DNA of 64,000 nt from the NCBI GenBank assembly GCA_050945515.1, contig JBMNTB010000004.1, positions 1-64,000 on the forward strand, read 5' to 3'. Shown in pieces: positions 8,769 through 17,100 of the stretch. The stretch comes from UBA1046 sp050945515. GTDB taxonomy: Bacteria > Bacillota > Clostridia > Saccharofermentanales > DTU023. Position 1 is the stretch's first letter, and each line of letters begins with the position of its first letter. Made by a program: the position numbers and the translations under genes. The notes below the pieces were generated by a model, which saw only the letters and a program-made list of their open reading frames with translations, was not told the origin of the DNA and ran no database searches.

Positions 8769-10079
8769 ATGAGTAAAATAAAAGCAGTTCATTATCTTAA
8801 TCAATTCTTCGCTCAGATCGGCGGTGAAGAAATGGCCGATATTGAGCCAGAACTCCGGGAAGGGCTGATTGGGCCTGGCATTGCGCTTCAACAGGCCTTG
8901 GGTGCCGATTATGAGATCGTAGCTACAGTAATCTGTGGCGATAACTACTTCGGCAGCAATCTGGAAGAGGCCCAAAGCAGAATTCTGGAACTGATTAAGC
9001 CCTACAGTCCGCAATTATTTGTAGCAGGACCCGCATTTAATGCCGGCAGATATGGTGTCGCTTGTGGTACAATCGCCACCGCCGTCGAAAAGGAATTTGG
9101 CATACCTGCCCTGACCGGCATGTATGTAGAGAATCCCGGCGTTGAAATGTTCAAAAAAGATCTTTATATCATTGAAACAGCAAATTCGGCGGCAGGTATG
9201 AGAAAGGCAATGCCGAAAATCGCCAATCTGGCCCAAAAGCTGATTAACGGTGATGAAGTAGGACCGCCCGCAGAAGATGGCTATCATGAGCGAGGAATCC
9301 GTGTCAATTATTTCCACGACAAAAGAGGATCTACCAGAGCTGTTGATATGCTGTTGCAAAAAGTCAAGGGGGAGGAATATCAGACCGAATATCCCATGCC
9401 ATTCTTTGATCGTGTGCCTCCTGCCACACCGATTATAGACATGTCGAAGGCTAAAGTGGCCATTGTCTCTTCCGGCGGTATCGTACCGGTTGGCAATCCA
9501 GACCGGATTGAGTCCTCCAGTGCAACTAAATTCGGCAAATATGATGTCACCGGCATGGACCGCATGAGCAAAAACGACTTCATCTCCATCCACGGCGGTT
9601 ATGATACTGCGTATATTCTGGAGGATCCGAACCTGGCTATACCGCTCGACGTCCTCAGAGAAATGGAAAAAGAAGGTCAGATTGGAGAGTTAGCCAATTA
9701 TTTCTACTCTACTACAGGCACCGGTACTTCCGTTGGCAATGCCGAAGTCTTCGGTACTGAGATCGGCAAGCAACTGCTGGCGGATGGTGTGACCGCAGTC
9801 ATTCTCACCTCTACCTGAGGAACCTGTACACGTTGCGGTGCAACGATGGTTAAAGAGATTGAAAGATACGGCCTCCCTGTAGTTCACATGTGCACAATAG
9901 TACCCATTTCCCTAACAATCGGAGCTAATAGAATCGTACCTACTGTCGCCATCCCCTATCCTCTAGGTGATCCTCATCTCGGTGAAGAAAAGAGCAAGAA
10001 TTTAAGACGCCATCTGGTCGAAAGAGGGCTAGACGCCCTGCAGACAGAAGTCGACGGACAAACCGTTTTTGAAGAATAA
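8769..10079 (+). CDS. grdB: selenocysteine-containing component B gamma subunit (GrdB type), read through UGA
   Basis: Selenoprotein subunit of Stickland reductase component B. The frame is interrupted by TGA at 9816-9818, but the same frame continues without a break to TAA at 10077-10079, giving 436 residues, the usual GrdB length. The TGA sits in STUGTCTRCG, the UxxCxxC active-site motif of the family, with U at residue 350. A SECIS-like stem-loop follows directly. Gene callers that stop at the TGA would split it into a 349-residue protein and a false 77-residue gene. It starts 10 bp after grdE with GGAG upstream and ends before a terminator. Expression needs selA, selB, selC and selD, none of which lies in this window. 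Related sarcosine (GrdF) and betaine (GrdH) subunits have the same architecture. Confidence 0.93.
9816..9851 (+). promoter_or_regulatory. bacterial SECIS-like element after the grdB UGA
   Basis: The UGA at 9816-9818 is followed by a stem CGTTGC (9831-9836) and GCAACG (9840-9845) closed by a GGT loop, with a lower stem AACC (9821-9824) and GGTT (9848-9851) around an internal loop. A GGU apex about 18 bases past the UGA agrees with the known E. coli SelB-binding hairpin geometry. Assignment is from structure by eye. Confidence 0.8.
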
Positions 10080-10120
10080 GCGCCAGGGCAGATACATCCG
10101 CTCTGACAATCGTAAGCAAG

Positions 10121-10160
10121 CAGGGGCCTATCTCGAAAGAGACGCCCCTGTTCACTTATT
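10121..10160 (+). terminator. Rho-independent terminator of the grd operon
   Basis: CAGGGGC (10121-10127) pairs with GCCCCTG (10144-10150). An inner TCTC/GAGA helix carries a GAAA tetraloop. TTCACTTATTTG follows. It is 42 bp after the grdB stop. Confidence 0.75.
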
Positions 10161-10212
10161 TGCAACAATAGATTATTAACCGACAAATAAATTCGAAACC
10201 GCCCCAGAATCG

Positions 10213-10267
10213 TTATTGACATATGCCATAAATGGTGTATAATGGAGTAAATGGCATATGTCAATAA
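10213..10267 (+). promoter_or_regulatory. promoter enclosed by a 17-bp perfect inverted repeat (probable operator) upstream of DUF5320/DUF134
   Basis: TTGACA (10216-10221) and TATAAT (10238-10243), spaced 16 bp, form a near-consensus promoter. The left arm TTATTGACATATGCCAT (10213-10229) covers the -35 box, and its exact reverse complement (10251-10267) covers the expected start of transcription. Binding of a dimeric regulator to both arms would block initiation. The nearest candidate is the DUF134 protein encoded two genes downstream; that pairing is inference. Confidence 0.75.
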
Positions 10268-10286
10268 TGACAAGGAGGTGAATGAT

Positions 10287-10559
10287 ATGCCAAGAAGAGA
10301 TGGAACCGGCCCTATGGGCGCTGGAAAAATGACCGGCAGAGGATTGGGACCCTGTGCCGATGGAACTGAAATGGAATATGGTGGTGGTCGAGGCAGAGGC
10401 AGAGGATTATGTCTTGGACTTAACCGCAGACGAGGTTTCGGCAGGGGTTTGGGATTTGCCCGCGGCTACTCAAGAGATCAAAAAGAGCAACTTCAAGAAC
10501 AAAAAAGTTTTTTGCGTGAGCGACTGGAAGAGATCGACAGGCAATTAGAGAATCTATAA
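10287..10559 (+). CDS. DUF5320 family small Gly/Arg-rich protein
   Basis: Small protein of 90 residues. It opens with MPRRDGTGPMGAGKMTGRGL, the recognisable DUF5320 start, then a Gly/Arg-rich middle with a few Cys (GRGLCLGLNRRRGFGRG), and ends in a charged helix likely to form a coiled coil. The family is uncharacterised and is often found beside DUF134 proteins and NifX/NifB-like iron-molybdenum-cofactor-type proteins, which are absent here. The ATG at 10287 is chosen because AAGGAGG lies 8 bases before it; an upstream in-frame ATG at 10251 falls inside the operator arm and is unlikely. Confidence 0.8.
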   Translation: MPRRDGTGPMGAGKMTGRGLGPCADGTEMEYGGGRGRGRGLCLGLNRRRGFGRGLGFARGYSRDQKEQLQEQKSFLRERLEEIDRQLENL

Positions 10560-10562
10560 TAT

Positions 10563-10598
10563 ATCAGGAATAGCGGAGGACGCTCCGACTATTCTGAT
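10563..10598 (+). other. intercistronic hairpin between DUF5320 and DUF134 genes
   Basis: ATCAGGAATAGCGGAG and CTCCGACTATTCTGAT form a long stem with one bulge on each side around a GACG loop. No U-run follows. It begins 4 bp after the DUF5320 stop, so it may set the ratio of the two products by partial termination or by RNA stability. Confidence 0.5.
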
Positions 10599-10619
10599 AA
10601 AATTAAGGAATGATAGATT

Positions 10620-10973
10620 ATGGCGAGACCTATGAAGTGGAGAAAAGTCTGTTCCCTGCCTGATAGCAATCGTTTCGGGCCACTTGATTCAACTGTTGAT
10701 AACCAAAATCTTATTCAGATGACGGTTGATGAGTATGAGGCAATCAGACTGATCGATTTAGAGGGTTTTACTCAAGAAGAATGTGCTAAACAAATGAATA
10801 TTGCGCGCAGCACCGTCCAGGGCATTTATGTCGGTGCCAGAAAGAAACTGGCTGATTCTCTGGTGAACGGGAAAGTGCTATTGATCGGAGGCGGTGAATA
10901 CCGCCTTTGTGACGGCTCAGAAAATAGTTGCGGTCGCGGCTGTCGCAGACATAGACACAGACACGGCAGATAA
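10620..10973 (+). CDS. DUF134 (UPF0251) family HTH DNA-binding protein
   Basis: Protein of 117 residues of the DUF134 family. The N-terminal MARPMKWRKVC is the usual start. The middle holds a sigma-70-region-4-like helix-turn-helix (MTVDEYEAIRLIDLEG, then EECAKQMNIARSTVQGIYVGARKK), and the tail is His/Arg/Cys-rich (CGRGCRRHRHRHGR), suggesting metal binding. It is probably a small transcription regulator, and the operator upstream of the partner gene is a natural target. AAGGA precedes the ATG. Function otherwise uncharacterised. Confidence 0.82.
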   Translation: MARPMKWRKVCSLPDSNRFGPLDSTVDNQNLIQMTVDEYEAIRLIDLEGFTQEECAKQMNIARSTVQGIYVGARKKLADSLVNGKVLLIGGGEYRLCDGSENSCGRGCRRHRHRHGR

Positions 10974-11073
10974 TCTGATTGCTCAGATCAATACCATAGC
11001 CTTGGATAAATTACATATATGGCAGATAATTGTCTTTATGGCATATTATAAAGGCAGTTGATTTTGCTTACTC

Positions 11074-11101
11074 ACCCCGATTTGCCAGCACTGTCTACGT
11101 A
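11074..11101 (+). promoter_or_regulatory. possible SigI-type promoter of sigI-rsgI
   Basis: ACCCCG (11074-11079) and CGTA (11098-11101), 18 bp apart, sit just upstream of sigI. SigI promoters described in Bacillus and Clostridium thermocellum have ACCCCC-like -35 and CGAA/CGTA-like -10 boxes, and the operons are autoregulated. The match is by eye on short motifs. Confidence 0.35.
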
Positions 11102-11122
11102 TACTATGCATAAGGAGTGAAA

Positions 11123-11845
11123 ATGAAAGCTGATCCGGGCAATGAAATCGTACGCCGAGTCTATGCTGCTAAAACAGATAATGCGGAAGCAGATGACTTG
11201 ATCGTGGATTATATGGGTTTCATCAAGGCAGAAACAGCCCGTCATTTGGGCCGTTTCTGTACGGATCAAGATGATGAACTCAGCATCGCCATGCTTGCTT
11301 TTTACGATGCCATTCAGAAATATGATCACAATAGTGGTGCTTTTATCAGCTTTGCCGGCCAAATTATCAGAAACAGGCTGATCGATTATAGTCGGCGGGA
11401 AAATAGGCATCGCAAAGTGATCTCGCTGGATCAGCCGTTAGAACAAGACGCAGAAGGTGTGCCGACAACCATGGCAGATAGGCTCCCGGAACCGAAATCA
11501 GCGGATAGTGAGCTCCAGCAACAAGCGGCAGCTTCTGAGATCTCAGAACTAAAAACACAGCTTAAAGATTATGGTATATCGCTTGCGGATGTTGTTGATC
11601 AATCTCCCCGGCAAAAGCGCAGTCTCAAGATCTGTCAAGAGGCGGTCCGCTATGCCAGGGAACATCCGCAACTGATCCAAACCCTGTTGAAAACCCGCAA
11701 ACTGCCTCTGAGCGAGCTTTCCAGCGGTGCCAATGTAGCACGAAAAACACTGGAACGCCATCGTAAGTATCTGATTGCCCTGCTACTGGTCTACAGCAAC
11801 GGCTATGATAATATCAGAGACCACCTGAAGGCTATGACCCTGTGA
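11123..11845 (+). CDS. sigI: RNA polymerase sigma-I factor (SigI)
   Basis: Alternative sigma factor of 240 residues. Region 2 is visible at about 25-100 (DDLIVDYMGFIKAETAR, then ELSIAMLAFYDAIQKYDHNSGAFISFAGQIIRNRLIDY), followed by the SigI-type C-terminal half with SLDQPLE and the conserved SRRENRH and ARKTLERHRKYLIALLLV segments. In Clostridia, SigI factors respond to extracellular polysaccharides or heat through a partner RsgI. AAGGAG lies 5 bases before the ATG at 11123, which is preferred to the GTG at 11117. The rsgI gene starts 16 bp downstream. Confidence 0.9.
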   Translation: MKADPGNEIVRRVYAAKTDNAEADDLIVDYMGFIKAETARHLGRFCTDQDDELSIAMLAFYDAIQKYDHNSGAFISFAGQIIRNRLIDYSRRENRHRKVISLDQPLEQDAEGVPTTMADRLPEPKSADSELQQQAAASEISELKTQLKDYGISLADVVDQSPRQKRSLKICQEAVRYAREHPQLIQTLLKTRKLPLSELSSGANVARKTLERHRKYLIALLLVYSNGYDNIRDHLKAMTL

Positions 11846-11861
11846 TAAATACGAGGCCAAT

Positions 11862-12884
11862 ATGAAATATTTAATCTTAGAATGTACTGAAAATGACGCT
11901 ATTGCCCTCGATGATGAGGGACGCTTCCTGCGTGTCGTCAATAATGATTATCAGGTGGGTCAAAAAGTTGAGCGGGTCACCTTATCACTGGCCAATAGCC
12001 GCAGACCGTCGAGGATAGTTTACTTTGCGCGCTCACTGTCTGCTGTGGCTGCTTCACTGATACTAGCCTTCTTCATTTATTATCTGATTGCTTTGCGCCC
12101 GGTCTCAACAATTAATCTGGCAATCAATCCTGAAGTCACGATCAAATTAAATTCTCGGCACAAAGTCATCTCCCTCCAGGCCGAAAATCAAGATGCGGAA
12201 AATATAATTGCAGATTATTCCTATCGTGGCAAGACCGGGCATCAGGTGGTTTTGGATCTGGTCAGCGAATCGATCAGACAGGATTTCCTATCTGATGGCG
12301 GGAGAGTTTTAATCACAGGCGACCTGTCCGGCAAAATCGTGGCAGAAGAATGGGCACATCAATTACAAAGTGATATCGACCGCCTTCTCTACCGCAACAA
12401 CATCCATATTGCACTCAAAATCGGTGTCTATGACCCCTCTCTGCGTTGGCTGGTCGATTATGCCTATGGACCTTTCGAGACCGAACCTGAGCCTGAAGAA
12501 CCTACTAACCCCGAATCCGATTACAACAGTTCCTATGATGACGACGATAATACAGATAAGACCGGACATCAGGCAGACCCCGATTCTGACAGCACCTCGA
12601 CCAAGCCGGCCCCAACACCTGATCGGACCAAGTCGACACCCGGGCAAACCAAGCCAACACCTAAGCAGACCATACCGGCCACATCACCTGTGACGACAAA
12701 ACCTGCTCCGAAAGCGACGCCAACCACGGCTCCTACCAGCAGGCAGACTGCTGCACCAACATATGATGATGACGACACTGACTACGACGACCTCGATGAT
12801 GACAACAACTACGACGATCCCAATGATGACGACAGCGAATACGATGATCAGCCGGATGACGACAGTGAATATGATGATGACTGA
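11862..12884 (+). CDS. rsgI: RsgI-type anti-sigma-I factor with Pro/Thr linker and Asp/Tyr-rich C-terminal tail
   Basis: Membrane anti-sigma factor of 340 residues. The cytoplasmic N-terminal RsgI domain (about 1-50; MKYLILECTENDAIALDDEG) should bind SigI. One membrane helix lies at about 56-78. The outside part starts with the conserved Pro/Asn region (STINLAINPEVTIKLN) and the RsgI middle domain to about residue 205. Beyond that, no carbohydrate-binding or enzyme module is recognisable. Instead there is a short acidic stretch, a Pro/Thr/Lys-rich linker (about 235-300) and a final 40 residues with 23 Asp and 5 Tyr in roughly ten-residue units (DDDSEYDD). The tail might sense cations, surface charge or cell-wall material; this is speculation. 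Confidence 0.88.
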   Translation: MKYLILECTENDAIALDDEGRFLRVVNNDYQVGQKVERVTLSLANSRRPSRIVYFARSLSAVAASLILAFFIYYLIALRPVSTINLAINPEVTIKLNSRHKVISLQAENQDAENIIADYSYRGKTGHQVVLDLVSESIRQDFLSDGGRVLITGDLSGKIVAEEWAHQLQSDIDRLLYRNNIHIALKIGVYDPSLRWLVDYAYGPFETEPEPEEPTNPESDYNSSYDDDDNTDKTGHQADPDSDSTSTKPAPTPDRTKSTPGQTKPTPKQTIPATSPVTTKPAPKATPTTAPTSRQTAAPTYDDDDTDYDDLDDDNNYDDPNDDDSEYDDQPDDDSEYDDD

Positions 12885-12988
12885 TTGAAGTATATACACG
12901 AAAGAACTTAGCCACCGACACAAAAAAGAATATGTCAACTCGGATTTCACATTGTGTGTGCTTGTTTCAGTTGCAACTTTTAGTATTT

Positions 12989-13017
12989 CTAAAGAAATAA
13001 TGTTATAATTTCTTTAG
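12989..13017 (+). promoter_or_regulatory. inverted repeat over the antitoxin -10 box (probable operator)
   Basis: CTAAAGAAAT (12989-12998) and ATTTCTTTAG (13008-13017) are perfect arms 9 bp apart. TATAAT at 13004-13009 lies between and into the right arm. The centre-to-centre distance is 19 bp, about two helical turns. Phd/YefM antitoxins repress their own promoter through such palindromes. Confidence 0.6.
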
Positions 13018-13033
13018 GAAGGTGGTGAGCGGG

Positions 13034-13306
13034 ATGCCGAAAATTCGTTCCAGTACAGATTTAAGAAATAACTACAATGAGATCTCCGCTTTTTGCAACG
13101 AAACAGATGAGCCTGTATTTATTACCAAGAACGGTCGAGGAGATCTCGCAGTAATGAGCATAGAACTATACGATAAGCTTATTAATAAACAAGAGCTCTA
13201 TCGTTTACTTAATGAGGCCGAAGAGGATTTCAAATCCGGTAATGAGATGAGCTTCGACGAGTCACTCCAGGAATTGCGCCAAGCTTTAGGAGATGTGACA
13301 ATCTGA
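13034..13306 (+). CDS. Phd/YefM family antitoxin
   Basis: Type II antitoxin of 90 residues. The N-terminal half (PKIRSSTDLRNNYNEIS, then EPVFITKNGRGDLAVMSIELYDKL) is the Phd/YefM DNA-binding fold; the C-terminal half (about 55-90) is the acidic helix that would wrap a RelE/ParE-type toxin. The ATG at 13034 follows an AGGAAGGTGG stretch, and the GTG at 13022 is less likely. Its stop overlaps the ATG of a truncated toxin reading frame by one base, so it now seems to be an orphan or to work with a toxin elsewhere. Confidence 0.82.
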   Translation: MPKIRSSTDLRNNYNEISAFCNETDEPVFITKNGRGDLAVMSIELYDKLINKQELYRLLNEAEEDFKSGNEMSFDESLQELRQALGDVTI

Positions 13307-13392
13307 TGAAACAGTATAAGGTTTTAGTCAGTCGCAGATACCATCAGGACCTTAAGGCTATCCTCGGGGCGCTGTCGCAGGTTTTAATTTAA
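13306..13392 (+). pseudogene. truncated RelE/ParE-type toxin
   Basis: Starts in the TGATG overlap with the antitoxin and encodes only 28 residues (MKQYKVLVSRRYHQDLKAI, then about nine more). The beginning fits the first strand and helix of RelE/ParE toxins, which are normally 85-105 residues. The similarity ends near 13360, and the frame stops inside the 3' end of the oppositely oriented DUF554 gene, so most of the toxin, including the catalytic or gyrase-binding C-terminus, is missing. Confidence 0.6.
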
Positions 13393-14106
13393 TATTGCGG
13401 TTAAAAGGGCTGTTACGAGCAAGCCGGGCAGAAAATTTGCCACTTTGATTTTGGTCTGCCAGAGCATATTGATGCCGATACAACAGATCATCAGAGAGCC
13501 GACAAAGGAGAGATTGAAGATCAGGATATCACTGAGACACGGCTCGATCAGACCCGCCAGCAGTGTAATGCTACCCTGATATAAACCCATGGGCAAAGCG
13601 GCAAATAGCACGCCCACACCCAGACTGGAAGCCAAAACCAGACAGATAATACCATCCAGGGCAGACTTGGCATAGAGCATGGTAGGGTCACGAAGCAGGG
13701 CATCCTGAATGGAGCCTACTATTGCCATAGCTCCAACACAAATGATAACCGTCGCGGTGACAAAGCCTTCGACAAATTTATTATTGCCATCTCCGGCTTT
13801 GACTAAAGTCTTCAAACGTTCTCCGATTGAGTTCAGACGCTCTTCAAGGCGCCACCATTCTCCCAGAAAGGCGCCTATCACCAGACTGCCAATCATCAGC
13901 AGTGTATTTTGCGTCTCCAGCATAGTGCCGTTGACTGTCAGCAGACCGCGCAGGCCACCGGTAATGCCCACAAAGAGAACGGACAATCCCAGCGCCTGCA
14001 GCAAAATCTGTTGAAATCGTTCTTTGAGGCCGTGCTTGAGCAAGAGTCCTACTCCGCCACCTACGACGACAGCGGCAATATTGACAATTGTTCCCAAGCC
14101 TGCCAA
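13384..14106 (-). CDS. DUF554 family membrane protein
   Basis: Integral membrane protein of 240 residues with about 6-7 hydrophobic segments and the DUF554 hallmarks: Gly-rich first helix (IVNIAAVVVGGGVGLLLKHG), IGSLVIGAFLGEWW, and FVTATVIICVGAMAIVGSIQDAL. The family is uncharacterised and is thought to be a transporter. The start is TTG with GAGG about 9 bases upstream. It follows the adenylation/ACP/oxoamine synthase fusion by 14 bp on the same strand, so it is probably cotranscribed and could export its product; that link is inference. Its last codons overlap the truncated toxin frame. Confidence 0.85.
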   Translation of the reverse strand: MAGLGTIVNIAAVVVGGGVGLLLKHGLKERFQQILLQALGLSVLFVGITGGLRGLLTVNGTMLETQNTLLMIGSLVIGAFLGEWWRLEERLNSIGERLKTLVKAGDGNNKFVEGFVTATVIICVGAMAIVGSIQDALLRDPTMLYAKSALDGIICLVLASSLGVGVLFAALPMGLYQGSITLLAGLIEPCLSDILIFNLSFVGSLMICCIGINMLWQTKIKVANFLPGLLVTALLTAILN

Positions 14107-14120
14107 ATTATAATCCTCGT

Positions 14121-17100
14121 CTACATAATAGCGGCAGCCAGGCGCCGGCGCAGCATCTCGAGAGCATAGTCGATCTGTTCCGGTTTATGAGCCGAAGTCA
14201 GGCAATAGCGCAGCCTCGCCTGCCCCATAGGCACAGCCGGGAAGATAGCCGGCGGCACGATTATGCCGTCGTCCAGCATTTCGATACTGAGTTTGAAAGC
14301 CAGATCATCCGGCCCGATCATGATCGGTATAATCGCTGTATCCTTGGCCAGACAGGTATTAAAGCCATATTCGTGTGCCCGCTTCATGAAATAAGCGATA
14401 TTGTCCTGGAGTGCTTTTACGCGGCTGTTATCCCTTTCCATGATTTCCAGCACTTTGAGCACGGCACCGGTCAGGGCGGGACTAAGTCCGACCGAGAAAG
14501 TAAAGCCCGGCAGATTATAGCGCAGATAGTCAATCAACAGTTTATCCGCTGCCAGATAGCCGCCGCAAGCGCCAAGACCCTTGGACAGAGTTCCCATCTT
14601 GATGTCAATATCCGAGGGGGCAAGATCGAAGTATTCGTCCACACCTTTGCCGGTCTCACCCAATACACAGGCCGAATGCGCCTCATCAACCATCAGGAAA
14701 CAGCCGTATTTCTTTTTGATCCGCACAAATTCGGGCACCGGAGCGACATCTCCATCCATGCTGTAGGCACCTTCAACTACGATCAGCACTTTCTCATATT
14801 CATCGCGGTGCTCCTTGAGGAAATTCTCCAACTCTTCATAGTCATTATGAGGGAAGAACCGGCTCCTGGCCCGCGAGAGCATAAGACCCTGAATCACAGA
14901 ATTATGACTCAGCCTGTCATAGATAATCAGATCGCCGGACCCGCAGAAATTGCCCACGAAAGTAACATTGGTAGCATGTCCGCTGACCAGGACCAGAGCA
15001 TCCTCCGTACCCTTCCAGCGGGCGATCGCAGCCTCGAGGTCTTTATGGATATCTTTTTCGCCGGCAAGCAGCCTGCTGCCGCTGGCCGAAGTACCGTATT
15101 TCTCTACTGCTGCAATCGCAGCAGCATTGACCTCGGGATCGCCCGACATAGCCAGATAATTATATGACCCCAGATTGATCATTTCGCGCCCGCCCATATA
15201 GGATACATCCTTAAGAGCAGATTCTTGCGAAATGAAATAGGGATTTTGCATATTGCTGCTGGCCAGCAACTGTTCAGAACGTTGGACAAATTGCTTAATT
15301 TCTCTGATTTTTTCGAAGGCGTCAACTCGCTCTTCCGGCGTCTTCGCCCGCCCGTCCGTGCTGATGCCGGCTTTCCTTCCCGGCTTATAATCTGTACCGG
15401 ACAGGTGTTCATGGATAAGTGATGTAATATCATTGAGATTCATGCAGCTATAATACTGATCATCAACGATGGCAATATTGTATTCGCGCTCCAAGAGATT
15501 GAGCAAAGTCAGGCTGGAGAGACTGTCTCCGCCCAGATCGAGCACAAAATGCCCGTTATCTGTGACTTCTTCCAGCTTAATATCCAGTGCTTCGGCAAAG
15601 AAACCGCGGATAGTTTCCTTGATTTTTTCTTTACTAATGGTGTCGGCATCGGCCTTGGCGCCGCTTTCCGTATCCGGAGCAGGTTCAGCTTTGTCGGCTG
15701 CTCCCACTGCCGCCGGCGGCGGGGCAGTCGGCACCTCCGGGATCGCAGCCTGTTGGTCAGATGATATAGTCATGCCGGCAGCCTTCGCTTCCAAATACCG
15801 GGATAGAGTGAGTACCGGCCACTGTCCGGCGTTCAATTGTTTGGACAGCAGCTGACGCTTAACTTTCCTGGTGGTGGAAAGCGGTAGCGGTGCGAGACTA
15901 ACCAGCACATTGCTGATGGCAGAGGATGGCGGCAATTTAACCATGCGAGCTTTTACCGCCTGGTCCAGTTCAGCCGGGTCGGCCTCAGGAGCCACTTCGA
16001 GCAGCAGATTGGCATATTCATAGTCGCCGTCCCGCACGCCGACGACAGACATTTGTTGTACGCCGGGCAAATCCTGGAAATTCGCTTCGACGGTGTCGGG
16101 ATAGATATTTTCTCCCGAGGGCCCGATAATTACCTCTTTCAGACGACCATCAATCATGATAGCGCCATCAACCAAGCGCCCGATATCACCGGTGGGAAAC
16201 CAGCTATCACCCGTGTAATCTACTGCCCGGAATTGGCCGCTCTTGAGCACACCGATATGGATGCTGCGTCCGCGCAGCAGGATTTCACCTGCGGGTGAGA
16301 TCATCATATTGTCAGGTTCAAAGGGACGGCCGACATTGCCATTGCAGCGCAGGTCAATATCTTCCGTATTGCAGACTGAGATAATGCTGCCTTCTGTCAT
16401 CCCGTAACCGGAACTGAGATAGTAGCCTAAGCCATTGATGACGCGCAGCGTCTGAGCGGGAATATAGCCACCGCCGCTACAGCCGAGATAAACATCATCA
16501 CCTAACAGTTGATTGCGAATGGACTTAAGTTTCGGAGCATAATAAAAAGGCACTTTTCTGCCTGCCGCTTGGGCTTTAAGGCTGGCATCGATCATCTTGT
16601 CGAAAGCAGCTACGGTTTTCTCACCTTCTATCTGGCGGATCCGGCGATAAAGTCCCTTGACCACCGCATTCCAGAACAAAGGTATGCTGATCACCTGGGT
16701 GACCCGATGCTTGCGACAGCTCTCCAGAATTACTTCCGGGGCCAGACTGGGAATGAAAATAAAGGTATTGCCGAGCACATAGGTCAGCATAAATACCGCC
16801 ATCAGGCCGAATATATGGTGGAAAGGCAGGAATGCCAGGCATTTCTCATTCACTCCCGGCCGCACCCAGCGGTCTGTCTGATCGGAAAGCCTGATCAGGC
16901 AGGTAGCTAGATTTAGAATACAGCCGCTGTCATGGACAAAGATCCTCGCATCCCCGGTAGTGCCGCTAGTGCAAAGAGCGATTCTGTCGCCCCAGCTTGT
17001 TTCCTCCGGAAAGCTGTCTGCTTCAGCGATCAGATCGGCAGCGGCCAGATAGGCAAAATCCTCATACAGCTTATCCGTGATCAGGGTTTCAGTGCCGGCT

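Noticed and set aside
9015..9593. Minus-strand open frame of 192 codons within grdB
   Set aside because: Shadow frame opposite a well-conserved selenoprotein gene.
9816..9818. Nonsense mutation making grdB a pseudogene
   Set aside because: The UGA is at the exact family selenocysteine position, is followed by a SECIS-like hairpin, and the frame stays intact to a normal length.
9846..10079. Separate 77-codon gene after grdE/grdB
   Set aside because: It is the in-frame continuation of grdB beyond the selenocysteine UGA; it has no ribosome site of its own, and the UxxCxxC motif spans the join.
12684..12950. Minus-strand hydrophobic frame opposite the RsgI tail
   Set aside because: The Val/Ile-rich sequence is simply the complement of GAT/GAC (Asp) codons; not a membrane protein.
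14088..15167. Plus-strand open frame of 359 codons
   Set aside because: It lies wholly opposite the oxoamine synthase domain, has no recognisable domain and arises from the codon pattern of the real gene.
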